From Rudanella paleaurantiibacter (GTDB taxonomy: Bacteria; Bacteroidota; Bacteroidia; Cytophagales; Spirosomataceae): a DNA stretch of 64,000 nt. The translations under genes and the position numbers were made by a program. How positions within the stretch are numbered: the stretch's first letter is position 1; every line of letters begins with the position of its first letter. Below are positions 45,080 to 52,823 of this stretch, in pieces. Under the pieces are notes generated by a model. The model worked only from the letters and a program-made list of their open reading frames with translations. It was not told where the DNA came from and did no database searches. The stretch lies in NCBI RefSeq assembly GCF_009184635.1, contig NZ_WELI01000001.1:992001-1056000 (forward strand). The letters run 5' to 3'.

Positions 45080-46246
45080 ATGCGTAAGTACCTGATTCAC
45101 GGGGGGCTTTTCCTGCTCACGCTCATCACCACTACCCTGGCGGGTGCTGAGTGGATGTTTGGGCGGTCGTTTATTCCGACATCGTGGCTGACCGACGACC
45201 CCGCGCTGATAAAAAAAGTGATTCCCCTGGGCTGGTCGGAGTTTTGGGCGGGCCTGCACTACTCGGTTCCGTTTCTGGCTATTCTGACGGTCCATGAGTT
45301 TGGACATTATTTCACGGCCAAAGCCAACCGGGTTCGTGTTACCCTCCCGTATTACATTCCGCTTTGGTTTGGCAGTACGGGCATCGGCACGCTGGGGGCA
45401 TTTATCCGAATCCAGGACTACATCAACAGCCGCCGGAAGTACTTCGATATTGGTATTGCGGGGCCGTTGGCGGGGTTTGTGCTGGCCCTGATTGTGCTCT
45501 GGTACGGATTCACGAACCTGCCTGACCCCTCGTATATTTTCACCATCCACCCCGAATACAAGAAGTACGGCATGTATTTCGGGCAGTATGTGTACAAAAA
45601 CCTGCCCGAAGGGGGCGCTATCGGCTTCGGCGATAACCTGTTGTTCTGGTTCTTCAAAACCTACGTGGCCGATCCCGCCCGGCTGCCGCATCCCTACGAG
45701 ATGATCCATTATCCGTACCTGCTGGCGGGATATTTGGCCCTGTTTTTTACATCGCTCAACCTGATTCCGATTGGGCAGCTCGACGGAGGCCATGTACTTT
45801 ATGCGCTTATCGGCCGCGACCGGTTCCGGTGGGTAGCTCCGGTTCTGTTTGTAGGCTTTGCGTTTTACGCGGGCCTGGGTTGGTTTCGGGTCGAGGAGTT
45901 CGATGTAGTGCAGGATGGCGCATTTTATGATAAACTGCTTAATCTGGGGCTGTACGTCTTCTTCCTGTTTATCTGCTTCTCGCGGTTATCCGAAAACCGG
46001 ACCAATGCCTGGATTCTGGCGTTGTCGGTGGTGGTAACGCAACTGGCTCTGTCGTGGGCCGTTCCGACGCTTGAGGGCTACCCCGGCTTTTTTGCGTTTA
46101 TTCTGATTCTGGGCCGCTTTTTGGGTGTTTATCACCCCGAAACCGAGTTGCGGGAGCCCCTCGATACCAAACGAAAAATACTGGGCTGGCTGGCTCTGAT
46201 TGTGTTTGTAATTAGCTTTAGCCCCAAGCCATTTATTTTTCTCTGA
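45080..46246 (+). CDS. Site-2 protease family (M50) membrane metalloprotease
   Basis: A 388-residue polytopic intramembrane protease-like protein. The zinc motif HEFGHYF lies in a membrane segment (LTVHEFGHYFTAKANRV, about residues 73-89), and the second ligand region is NLIPIGQLDGGHVLYALIG, matching the LDGGH motif of site-2 proteases. About seven or more hydrophobic segments are seen, with an extended soluble loop (PEYKKYGMYFGQYVYKNLP) and no PDZ domain. Such enzymes cleave membrane proteins or anti-sigma factors; the target here is unknown. It follows the HAD gene by 32 bp on the same strand. Confidence 0.9.
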   Translation: MRKYLIHGGLFLLTLITTTLAGAEWMFGRSFIPTSWLTDDPALIKKVIPLGWSEFWAGLHYSVPFLAILTVHEFGHYFTAKANRVRVTLPYYIPLWFGSTGIGTLGAFIRIQDYINSRRKYFDIGIAGPLAGFVLALIVLWYGFTNLPDPSYIFTIHPEYKKYGMYFGQYVYKNLPEGGAIGFGDNLLFWFFKTYVADPARLPHPYEMIHYPYLLAGYLALFFTSLNLIPIGQLDGGHVLYALIGRDRFRWVAPVLFVGFAFYAGLGWFRVEEFDVVQDGAFYDKLLNLGLYVFFLFICFSRLSENRTNAWILALSVVVTQLALSWAVPTLEGYPGFFAFILILGRFLGVYHPETELREPLDTKRKILGWLALIVFVISFSPKPFIFL

Positions 46247-46296
46247 GGCTTTCCAACCGATTGAGCTGTTGGAGTGTCTTGTTCAAAAAATGAGTC

Positions 46297-46680
46297 ATGA
46301 AACGAGCTGCCATTTTTGGGTTCTGGGTGCTGCCCCTGCTGATGGGATGCCAATCTGATGCGGTTGATGGGCAGTTAACGATGGCGCCGGGCGAGTGGGT
46401 GAAACTGTCCAATGGGGCAACGCTACGGGTAGGGCAAGTCACTAACTCGTTGTGCCCGCCCGGAGGGGTTTGCATCACCGGCGGTAAAGTAACGGTCGTG
46501 ATGTCGATCGATGCCGTTTCGGATACGTTATGCCTTGGCCCTGACTGCGGTCGGTATGCGAAGGGAGAGCCCAGCAGCCGGGTATTTGAGACTAATGGCC
46601 GTTCGACTGCGGTTACGCTTCTGGGTTTACAAAACCTCTGGGAGGCCCCCAAACGCAAAGCGGTTTTGACCGTGCATTGA
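46297..46680 (+). CDS. Small predicted lipoprotein, unknown function
   Basis: A 127-residue protein with a lipoprotein signal (VLPLLMGCQSD; lipidation at Cys18). The mature part is beta-rich and has four more cysteines in SLCPPGGVCITGG and LCLGPDCGRY, a paired arrangement that could form two disulphides. No family was recognised. The gene is 50 bp after the site-2 protease gene and may be co-transcribed. A strong palindromic terminator follows the stop. Confidence 0.75.
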   Translation: MKRAAIFGFWVLPLLMGCQSDAVDGQLTMAPGEWVKLSNGATLRVGQVTNSLCPPGGVCITGGKVTVVMSIDAVSDTLCLGPDCGRYAKGEPSSRVFETNGRSTAVTLLGLQNLWEAPKRKAVLTVH

Positions 46681-46727
46681 TCCAAACAGAGCCATACTTA
46701 TCTGGCTTAGGAAGGAGATTGATGTTA

Positions 46728-46805
46728 AAAGGCCTTCGACAGGCTCAGGCTGACTGTAAGCTTGAATGCTAACCGTCAGTCTGAGCCTGTCGAAGGCCTT
46801 TGTTT
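46728..46805. terminator. Bidirectional terminator with CTTCGACAGGCTCAG arms
   Basis: Arms 46728-46754 and 46775-46801 form a 27-bp stem with one mismatch and a 20-nt loop, ending in TTTGTTTG. Convergent genes end at 46680 and 46939. The core CTTCGACAGGCTCAG is a word seen as a repeat in many bacterial genomes. Confidence 0.8.
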
Positions 46806-46897
46806 GTAGGACAGGGAGGATGTTGTACAAGCCCCATGTTTTATGTTAGGTCGTAGTCGCGCAAGTTGGTGTTGGTAACTAACCACAAGCCGGCCAC

Positions 46898-46935
46898 CGG
46901 TACGCCATAAACGATAAACCAAAAACCCTAAACTA
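46898..46935. repeat. Dispersed repeat (GGTTTATCGTTT family), copy at 46.9 kb
   Basis: Contains CGATAAACCAAAAACCCTA, identical to a stretch at about 17.04 kb, directly before the murA stop codon region. Confidence 0.55.
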
Positions 46936-46938
46936 TAC

Positions 46939-48237
46939 CTACAACCGGATAATCTCCGCACCGATGGCGTTCAGGCGGGTGTCGATGTTCTGATACCCCC
47001 GGTCGATTTGCTCAATGTTGTCGATGATGCTGGTGCCGTTGGCCGACAGGGCGGCAATCAGCAGGGCAACACCCGCCCGGATATCCGGCGACGACATCCG
47101 AATGCCTTTCAGCTGCTGCTGACGGCCGAGGCCCACCACCGTAGCGCGGTGCGGGTCGCAGAGGATAATCTGCGCGCCCATCTCAATCAACTTATCGACA
47201 AAGAACAGGCGGCTTTCGAACATCTTCTGGTGAATCAGCACCGTACCCGTAGCCTGTACCGTAGTCACAAGCACAATACTGAGCAGGTCGGGCGTGAAAC
47301 CCGGCCACGGCGCGTCGGCCACGGTCATCATGCCTCCGTCGAGGAACGTTTCGATAGTGTAACGCTCCTGAGCCGGTACAAAGATGTCATCGCCCCGGAA
47401 TTCCATTTGAATACCCAACCGCTTGAACGTGTCGGGAATGATGCCCAATTCAGGAATCCGGCAGTTTTTGATGGTGATTTCGGACTGCGTCATGGCGGCC
47501 ATGCCAATAAACGAGCCGATTTCGATCATGTCGGGTAGCATGGTATGCTCAGTACCGCCCAGTTCCGACACGCCCTCAATGGTGAGCAGGTTAGAGCCCA
47601 CGCCTGAGATTTTGGCCCCCATCCGGTTGAGCATCTTGCTCAGTTGCTGGAGGTAAGGCTCGCAGGCCGCGTTGTAGATGGTAGTAGTGCCCTCGGCCAT
47701 TACGGCGGCCATCAGCACGTTGGCCGTACCGGTTACCGAAGCCTCATCGAGCAGCATGTACGCACCTTTGAGGTGGTCACCTTCAACCCGGTAAAAATCA
47801 CCGTCGTAGTGGAACGTAGCGCCTAATTTCTCAAAGCCGAGGAAGTGGGTATCGAGCCGCCGACGGCCGATTTTGTCGCCACCGGGCCGCGGAATCCGGC
47901 CTTTTTTGAAGCGGGCCAGCATCGGTCCCAGCAGCATAACCGAACCCCGTAGTGCCGCGGCTTTCCGCTTGTAGGCTTCGGTTTCCATATGCTCCAGGTT
48001 CACATCGCTCGCCTGAAACCGGTACGACGATTCGCCGATTTTGGTTACCCACACACCCAAATCGCCCAGCAGGTCGATCAGCTGATTGACATCGCGGATG
48101 TTCGGAATGTTATGGATCGTAACGGGCTCTTTGGTTAGCAGAACCGCGCACAAAATCTGGAGAGCTTCATTTTTGGCACCCTGAGGCACTAATTCGCCTT
48201 TGAGCTGCCGCCCACCGGTGATTTTAAATGATGACAT
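46939..48237 (-). CDS. murA: UDP-N-acetylglucosamine 1-carboxyvinyltransferase
   Basis: A 432-residue MurA catalysing the first committed step of peptidoglycan synthesis (enolpyruvyl transfer to UDP-GlcNAc). N-terminal GGRQLKGELVPQGAKNEAL and the RGSVMLLGPMLARF helix are typical. The loop that normally carries the reactive Cys reads RPGGDKIGRRRLDTHF, with Asp121 in the Cys position (Cys115 in E. coli). This change is known in other bacteria to keep activity but prevent covalent fosfomycin binding. Length is normal. The DUF4290 gene lies upstream on the same strand, with its stop 93 bp from the murA start, so co-transcription is likely. Confidence 0.96.
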   Translation of the reverse strand: MSSFKITGGRQLKGELVPQGAKNEALQILCAVLLTKEPVTIHNIPNIRDVNQLIDLLGDLGVWVTKIGESSYRFQASDVNLEHMETEAYKRKAAALRGSVMLLGPMLARFKKGRIPRPGGDKIGRRRLDTHFLGFEKLGATFHYDGDFYRVEGDHLKGAYMLLDEASVTGTANVLMAAVMAEGTTTIYNAACEPYLQQLSKMLNRMGAKISGVGSNLLTIEGVSELGGTEHTMLPDMIEIGSFIGMAAMTQSEITIKNCRIPELGIIPDTFKRLGIQMEFRGDDIFVPAQERYTIETFLDGGMMTVADAPWPGFTPDLLSIVLVTTVQATGTVLIHQKMFESRLFFVDKLIEMGAQIILCDPHRATVVGLGRQQQLKGIRMSSPDIRAGVALLIAALSANGTSIIDNIEQIDRGYQNIDTRLNAIGAEIIRL

Positions 48238-48330
48238 GCGTATGACTAATGAATGAGAAATGACAAAGGATTCGCAACGCCCAACGGCCCATCCACGGTG
48301 CCGGGCTTGCCTGGGGCATAGGTGGGCATT

Positions 48331-49140
48331 TTACCTCCGACGCCGGTCGTTATTGCGGCCCCCGGTATTGCCCCGGAAGTCATTCCGACCACCGTTGTTG
48401 TTATTGTTGTTGTTACGTCCACCGGGGCCGTTGTTGCGTCCGTTATTGTTGTTATTGCGTCCGCCGGGGCCGTTGTTGCGCCCGTTGTTATTACCGCCCG
48501 CGTTGCGTTGGTTATTGCCGTAGTTGGGTCGGTTGTTGCCATACCCCTGCCGGTTGTTACCGCGCTGTGGTTGCTGGCTCAGGCGTTGCGGCTGGGTCGA
48601 TTCGCCGGTCCGCTCGCGCGGGGTCGACTCTACCAGACCTTCACGCCGGATCAGGTCTACATCATCGGCCAACTGCCCTTTCGACAGTTCGAGCATGCTC
48701 TGGTAGATTGTTTCGTCTTCGACCGACTCTTTGTTCCAGGTGGTATAAAATGACTTCATCAGCCGGAACAGGTACGATACGAAGGCCCGTTTCTCGTCGG
48801 GGTCTTCAACAGCAAGCGCTTTTTTAATCAACAAATCCAGATTGTAGCCGAAATGCCGAAAGCGGAGGTTATGCGTATTGTACGGAACGGGCTGCGGTTG
48901 TTTACCCAGGGCCTCTTCCGACGGGGGTGGGTAGGGGCTGTCTACGTCGAGAGTAAAACCGGATATGATGTATAGGTCGTCCCAGAGTTTATTGTAGTAA
49001 TCCTGCCCGTCTTTCATGTTCGGGTGGATCTGGCGCATCAGCTCGACGAGGATATGGGCGTAGCGGGTACGCTGCTCCCGATCCTCAATGTTGACCATAT
49101 TGTCAACGAGTTTTTGAATATTACTGCCGTATTCTTTCAA
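48331..49140 (-). CDS. DUF4290 domain protein with Asn/Gly/Arg-rich tail
   Basis: A 269-residue protein. The first 170 or so residues match DUF4290, an alpha-helical family restricted to Bacteroidota and of unknown function (IEDREQRTRYAHILVELM, HNLRFRHFGYNLDLLIKKAL). The last 70 are a low-complexity Asn/Gly/Arg tail made of GRNN-x-GPGG repeats, like RNA-binding RGG-type tails. The start is a TTG at 49138-49140, because an in-frame stop lies two codons upstream and the first internal ATG would cut into the domain. The tail DNA is a GTTGTT/CCGGGGCC tandem that may vary in length. It is divergent from RidA. Confidence 0.85.
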   Translation of the reverse strand: MKEYGSNIQKLVDNMVNIEDREQRTRYAHILVELMRQIHPNMKDGQDYYNKLWDDLYIISGFTLDVDSPYPPPSEEALGKQPQPVPYNTHNLRFRHFGYNLDLLIKKALAVEDPDEKRAFVSYLFRLMKSFYTTWNKESVEDETIYQSMLELSKGQLADDVDLIRREGLVESTPRERTGESTQPQRLSQQPQRGNNRQGYGNNRPNYGNNQRNAGGNNNGRNNGPGGRNNNNNGRNNGPGGRNNNNNNNGGRNDFRGNTGGRNNDRRRR

Positions 49141-49218
49141 GCCAGCTTATTGGATTCGATGAATAAGAACAAAAGTAAGAACTTTACGGCGGAATCTATT
49201 CAAACACGACCGTTCGCC

Positions 49219-49641
49219 ATGCGCACCTTCTGGATTATCTCTCTCGTTGTCGGCTTTTTTTCGGTATCCCTGCCTGCTTTGGCTCAGTCGCCCGCGTCGG
49301 GGCCTCCTTACTCCGACGCCGTTGAAGCGGGTGGAGTACTGTACGTTTCGGGGCAAATTGGCCGTGCCAACGGGCAGCTCGTGACCGAATCGTTTGCGGC
49401 CGAAGCGCATCAGGTCATGCGTAATATCGGCGACATTCTGCAAAAACGGAAGCTCACGCATGACGATCTGGTGAGCGTAACAATCTATCTAAAGGACATG
49501 AAACACTACGCGGCTATGAACGAGGTGTACCGGACATATTTTCGCGGGAACCGGTTGCCCGCCCGCGTGTGCATTGCCGTTGCCGACCTGCCGTTTAATG
49601 CCAATGTGGAGATTGCGGGGATAGCAAAGGTGAAAGAGTAA
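49219..49641 (+). CDS. Exported RidA family protein
   Basis: A 140-residue protein. The start at 49219 gives a clear signal peptide (WIISLVVGFFSVSLPALAQ), then a complete RidA/YjgF domain: PYSDAVEAGGVLYVSGQIG, NIGDILQKRKLTHDDLVSVT, and the LPARVCIAVADLP strand with the conserved Arg. Cytosolic RidA hydrolyses reactive enamine/imine intermediates; an exported form is unusual but known in Bacteroidota. The upstream frame (to 49024) overlaps the divergent DUF4290 gene and is not used. The substrate in the periplasm is unknown. Confidence 0.85.
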   Translation: MRTFWIISLVVGFFSVSLPALAQSPASGPPYSDAVEAGGVLYVSGQIGRANGQLVTESFAAEAHQVMRNIGDILQKRKLTHDDLVSVTIYLKDMKHYAAMNEVYRTYFRGNRLPARVCIAVADLPFNANVEIAGIAKVKE

Positions 49642-49763
49642 CCGAGTGCGGGCCGTCGCTCCGGGGCGGCAAAGCGTGAATGGCCGCGTTCGGCCGGGCG
49701 CGCGCTTCTTCCACTTTAGTATTTCAGCCCGAACTTTTGACGGTAAGCCGCGATTAAACGGGT

Positions 49764-51149
49764 ATGAATCTTCGTGTATTAAAGCTTGAATTGGCCGATA
49801 CGCTTCGGCTGAGTGTGCCTATTGTGATTGCGCAGCTTGGGGTGGTGCTCATGGGCGTTACCGACAACCTGTTTGTAGGCCGTTTGCTGGGGGCGGTGCC
49901 GCTCGGAGCAGCCGGGTTGGCCAATTCGTTATCGTTTCTGGTGTCGAGTATCGGTATTGGGGGGCTCTCGGTGATTGCGGCTATGGTGTCGCGGGCGGCT
50001 GGTCAGGGCAACGAGCAGGGAATCAATCAGTTGTTCCGGGCCTCGTTGCGGGTGGCATTGCTGTTTAGCCTGGTGTTTGGTGGGTTGTCAGCCATTGTAG
50101 GGCTAAACTTTCATTGGTTTGGGCAAACGCCCGAAGTGACGCAGATGGGCCGCGAGTTTACCCTTATCCTGAGCGTTTCGACTTTACCTTTGCTCCTTTT
50201 TACGGCCACCCGCCAACTGGCCGATGGGCTCCGGCAACCCCGCGTGACCATGACTATCACCATGCTTGCTTTGGCCATCAATGCCCTGTTCAACTACCTG
50301 CTCATTACCGGTTATGGTCCATTTCCTGAGCTGGGGCTGAATGGGTCGGCGCTGGCAACGCTTATTTCCCGCATTTTTATGGCGGTCGCTATGCTGGCGT
50401 ATGTGTATCGCTCGCACCGGTTCCGGCCGTTTTTGCAGGCGGCTTATGCGCATCTGCCCACCAAAACACAGGTTACTGAAATCATGCGGCTGGGTTTACC
50501 CGGCGGGCTTACGTTCTTTTTTGAGATTGCAGCCTTTTCCATTGCCTCCGTGATGGTGGGCTGGCTTGGGGCGGCCGAGCTGGGAGCGCATCAGATTGCG
50601 CTCAACATGGCTTCAACCACGTACATGATTGCGACCGGAATTTCCACAGCGGGGGCTATCCGGGTCGGTAATGCCGTTGGCCTCGGCGACCGCCTGCGGG
50701 TGCGTCAGGCGGGTTTGGCGGCTTTTGTACTGGCTACCGCTTTCATGACCGTTTGCGCCCTCGTGTTTTTTACGGCCAACGACTACCTCGTGGGCCTGTA
50801 CATTAAAGACAACCCGACGGTAGCCGGTATGGCTGCGTCGCTGGTGATTGTGGCCGGTTTCTTCCAGCTTTCCGATGGTATTCAGGTGGTGGGCATTGGC
50901 ACCCTGCGTGGTCTTTCGGACGTGAACGTACCTACCTGGATTACCTTGTTTGCTTACTGGGTGCTATCGTTACCAGTGGGGTATCTGCTGGCGTTTACCT
51001 TCGAAATGAAAGCTGTAGGGGTATGGTTGGGGCTGCTCATTGGCCTCACCACGGCGGCTATTTTTCTGACTATTCGGTTTTTCCGGCTGGCCAACCGGTA
51101 CCGGGTTACCGCATCTGATCCAGTAGTTGCTCCCGCGACGGTTTCGTAG
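49764..51149 (+). CDS. MATE family efflux transporter
   Basis: A 461-residue multidrug and toxin exporter with 12 predicted helices in two MatE repeats. Family blocks are LSVPIVIAQLGVVLMGVTDN near the N-terminus, GIGGLSVIAAMVSRAAGQGN, and AAELGAHQIALNMASTTYM at the start of the second half, with ISTAGAIRVGNAVGLGD after it. It probably exports cationic compounds or drugs using Na+ or H+. Length is typical of the NorM type. Its last 44 bases overlap a small gene on the other strand. Confidence 0.93.
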   Translation: MNLRVLKLELADTLRLSVPIVIAQLGVVLMGVTDNLFVGRLLGAVPLGAAGLANSLSFLVSSIGIGGLSVIAAMVSRAAGQGNEQGINQLFRASLRVALLFSLVFGGLSAIVGLNFHWFGQTPEVTQMGREFTLILSVSTLPLLLFTATRQLADGLRQPRVTMTITMLALAINALFNYLLITGYGPFPELGLNGSALATLISRIFMAVAMLAYVYRSHRFRPFLQAAYAHLPTKTQVTEIMRLGLPGGLTFFFEIAAFSIASVMVGWLGAAELGAHQIALNMASTTYMIATGISTAGAIRVGNAVGLGDRLRVRQAGLAAFVLATAFMTVCALVFFTANDYLVGLYIKDNPTVAGMAASLVIVAGFFQLSDGIQVVGIGTLRGLSDVNVPTWITLFAYWVLSLPVGYLLAFTFEMKAVGVWLGLLIGLTTAAIFLTIRFFRLANRYRVTASDPVVAPATVS

Positions 51150-51345
51150 CGGTGGCTTCGTACCGGATACCTTCCAGATCGAGGTAGTCAACAAAGTCGG
51201 CGTACCCATCGCGCTCCACATCGAATAGGTAAAGGTTGGGGTAGGGATCGTAAAACGTTTCGACCTCGGTCAGGGCCGCTTTTTTCTGGAGTGTCCGGTA
51301 CTGTACCGTACTCAGGTCGTCTTGCTGAATTATAAAATACCACAT
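51106..51345 (-). CDS. Small acidic protein of unknown function
   Basis: A 79-residue protein starting at 51345 (MWYFIIQQDDLSTVQYRTL); the frame extends 12 codons further but without support. It is rich in Tyr, Asp and Glu (EVETFYDPYPNLYLFDVERD). No signal peptide, domain or motif was recognised. The 3' end overlaps the MATE gene tail by 44 bp, which lowers certainty. It is retained because composition and start are protein-like. A hairpin (CCCCGG pair, about 51362-51398) precedes it. Confidence 0.5.
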   Translation of the reverse strand: MWYFIIQQDDLSTVQYRTLQKKAALTEVETFYDPYPNLYLFDVERDGYADFVDYLDLEGIRYEATATKPSREQLLDQMR

Positions 51346-51448
51346 AGCTGCACAAAAATAACCCCGGTTTGCTCTGTACACAGAGTCAAGCCGGGGTTTG
51401 GTAGTCTAGTAAGCTTGTGAATGGTGATTTGTAAACAAACGACCAAAA

Positions 51449-51769
51449 TTAGTCGTCAACGCGATCGGCTTTCTTGGTTACCGCTTTCGCCTTGGCTTTC
51501 ACATCTTTGGCGTCGCTCTTCATCGCTTTCTTCACCGCTTTTTCTTCTTTCTTGCGAGCTTCGGCTAGTTTCGTTTTATCGTCTGATACCATCGGTACCT
51601 CGATGCGGCTGCGGTCGTTCACGTCCTGACGCTTTTCGCGCGCTTTGTTCATCTTTTTCTCCGCTTTCATTTCCTTCTTTGCTTCTTTAGCTTCCTGAAC
51701 AGCTTGAGCAAAAGCACCTTGTGCAAACAGAAGGAGGGCACATGAGGCCGCAATCATTACCTTTTTCAT
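51449..51769 (-). CDS. Small exported Lys/Ala-rich helical protein
   Basis: A 106-residue protein with a signal peptide (MIAASCALLLFAQGAFAQ), then a strongly charged, almost entirely helical mature chain of KEAKKEMKAEKK and KAVKKAMKSDAKDVKAKAKA repeats. A short acidic/neutral break (VNDRSRIEVPMVSDD) divides it into two helices. Composition suggests a coiled-coil or a basic periplasmic protein binding anions or DNA, but no family was recognised. It has a long AT-rich upstream region and appears monocistronic. Confidence 0.75.
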   Translation of the reverse strand: MKKVMIAASCALLLFAQGAFAQAVQEAKEAKKEMKAEKKMNKAREKRQDVNDRSRIEVPMVSDDKTKLAEARKKEEKAVKKAMKSDAKDVKAKAKAVTKKADRVDD

Positions 51770-52080
51770 AACGTGTTGAGTTTATGGTGAAAATAGACCA
51801 ATTGGTTACTGGCCTACTACGCAAATAGAACAGGCAGCCATTTCAAAGTGTTTGATTTTACTTGTGAAAATACCCTCTATTTACCCGTTTTTCCTTTTTG
51901 TAATGTGTTGAAAATTAATACATTAGCCGTTGCCTCAAAAATGAGTAGTTGCAACCGTCTTTTATTAATCTATAAAGTTAATAGGTAAATATACGGTCAG
52001 AGATTGACTACCGGAACACGGGTATTGATTGCTCAAAGAGGGGCCGTTTTCGGAGATTAGTCCGCCGGGGTATAGACAAA
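51770..52080. other. AT-rich intergenic region
   Basis: About 310 bases of clearly lower GC than the surroundings, with no supported gene. It lies upstream of the Lys/Ala-rich protein gene and past the end of the Uma2 gene. It probably contains the promoter of the former, but no exact TAnnTTTG was found. Confidence 0.5.
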
Positions 52081-52122
52081 AAAACGAGTCTGCTACCGAA
52101 GGGTAGCAGACTCATTTTTTTG
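52077..52122 (-). terminator. Terminator of the Uma2 gene
   Basis: Stem GAGTCTGCTACC (52086-52097) with its complement at 52102-52113 and loop GAAG, flanked by A and T runs on both sides. It ends about 15 bases from the Uma2 stop at 52137. Confidence 0.9.
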
Positions 52123-52136
52123 TCTACAGATATGAT

Positions 52137-52757
52137 TTAAGACTTGGATTCTGTCTCGCCAAACAGCGTTTTTAAGTTAAGGGTCAGCCCCGGCAATACG
52201 CCTGAATTCAGAGTGCCCTCTTGGGGCGAAGCGGCAGAAAGCAGGTCATAGCGTCCGTCGACAAGCGTGAAGATCTCGATAAAATTGTCGGCCGGTTCAA
52301 TAAGCCAATACTCCTGTATGCCGTGTTGCTGGTATAACTGTTTCTTGGTTACACGGTCGCGAAAGACAGATGATGGGGATATCACCTCAACCACAAGTGT
52401 AGGTACTCCCATCACCCCATCATGGGTAATAAAGTTTGCTTTGGCTTTTTCGACAAAGACCAGATCGGGCTGGGGAGCGTCATAATCGCTCAGAAATACA
52501 TCAACGGGCGCGAAGAGAACCGTACCGGCCTGACTTGCCTTGACATGGGCCTTTACCTGGTCGTAGAGTTCGGCCAATAGTAATTGATGGCGGGGAGAAA
52601 GAACTTTCTTTTTCACAAGTTCACCGGTGAGCAATTCGTACAGAAACGGGTCGTTATCGTCGAATTCGAGTTGGTGAAACTCGGCAACGGTCATGTGGTC
52701 GTCGGTAACGGCGGCTTCCATGGGTTGCATAGTCAGGTACATTCTAAAGATACCCAA
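52137..52757 (-). CDS. Uma2 family endonuclease-like protein
   Basis: A 206-residue protein of the Uma2/DUF820 family, which has a PD-(D/E)xK nuclease fold. Typical parts are the N-terminal MTVAEFHQLEFDDNDPFLYELLTGELV, the active-site strand APQPDLVFVEKA with Asp, GVPTLVVEVISPSS with the E-x-x-S region, and the helix RDRVTKKQLYQQHGIQEYWLIEP. It is 206 residues at most; starts at 52742 or 52730 are also possible. Uma2 proteins occur in many copies in some bacteria, and their cellular role is not known. It appears monocistronic. Confidence 0.85.
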   Translation of the reverse strand: MGIFRMYLTMQPMEAAVTDDHMTVAEFHQLEFDDNDPFLYELLTGELVKKKVLSPRHQLLLAELYDQVKAHVKASQAGTVLFAPVDVFLSDYDAPQPDLVFVEKAKANFITHDGVMGVPTLVVEVISPSSVFRDRVTKKQLYQQHGIQEYWLIEPADNFIEIFTLVDGRYDLLSAASPQEGTLNSGVLPGLTLNLKTLFGETESKS

Positions 52758-52773
52758 AACAGATTGTATAAAA

Positions 52774-52802
52774 AAAGCCCCGATCCTGACAATCGGGGCT
52801 TC
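52774..52802 (-). terminator. Terminator of the fructose-bisphosphate aldolase gene
   Basis: AGCCCCGAT (52776-52784) and its complement (52792-52800) with a 7-nt loop; on the minus strand a run of seven T follows. It lies 24 bases after the aldolase stop. Confidence 0.9.
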
Positions 52803-52823
52803 TGATTAATCGGGCCGATGGGC

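Noticed and set aside
48420-48530. Possible CRISPR or tandem repeat array in the GTTGTT/CCGGGGCC stretch
   Set aside because: These are in-frame codon repeats of the DUF4290 Asn/Gly tail; there are no spacers.
52137-52757. Uma2 protein as part of a restriction or defence island
   Set aside because: No methylase, helicase, toxin or other defence gene is nearby; Uma2 proteins are common solitary genes.
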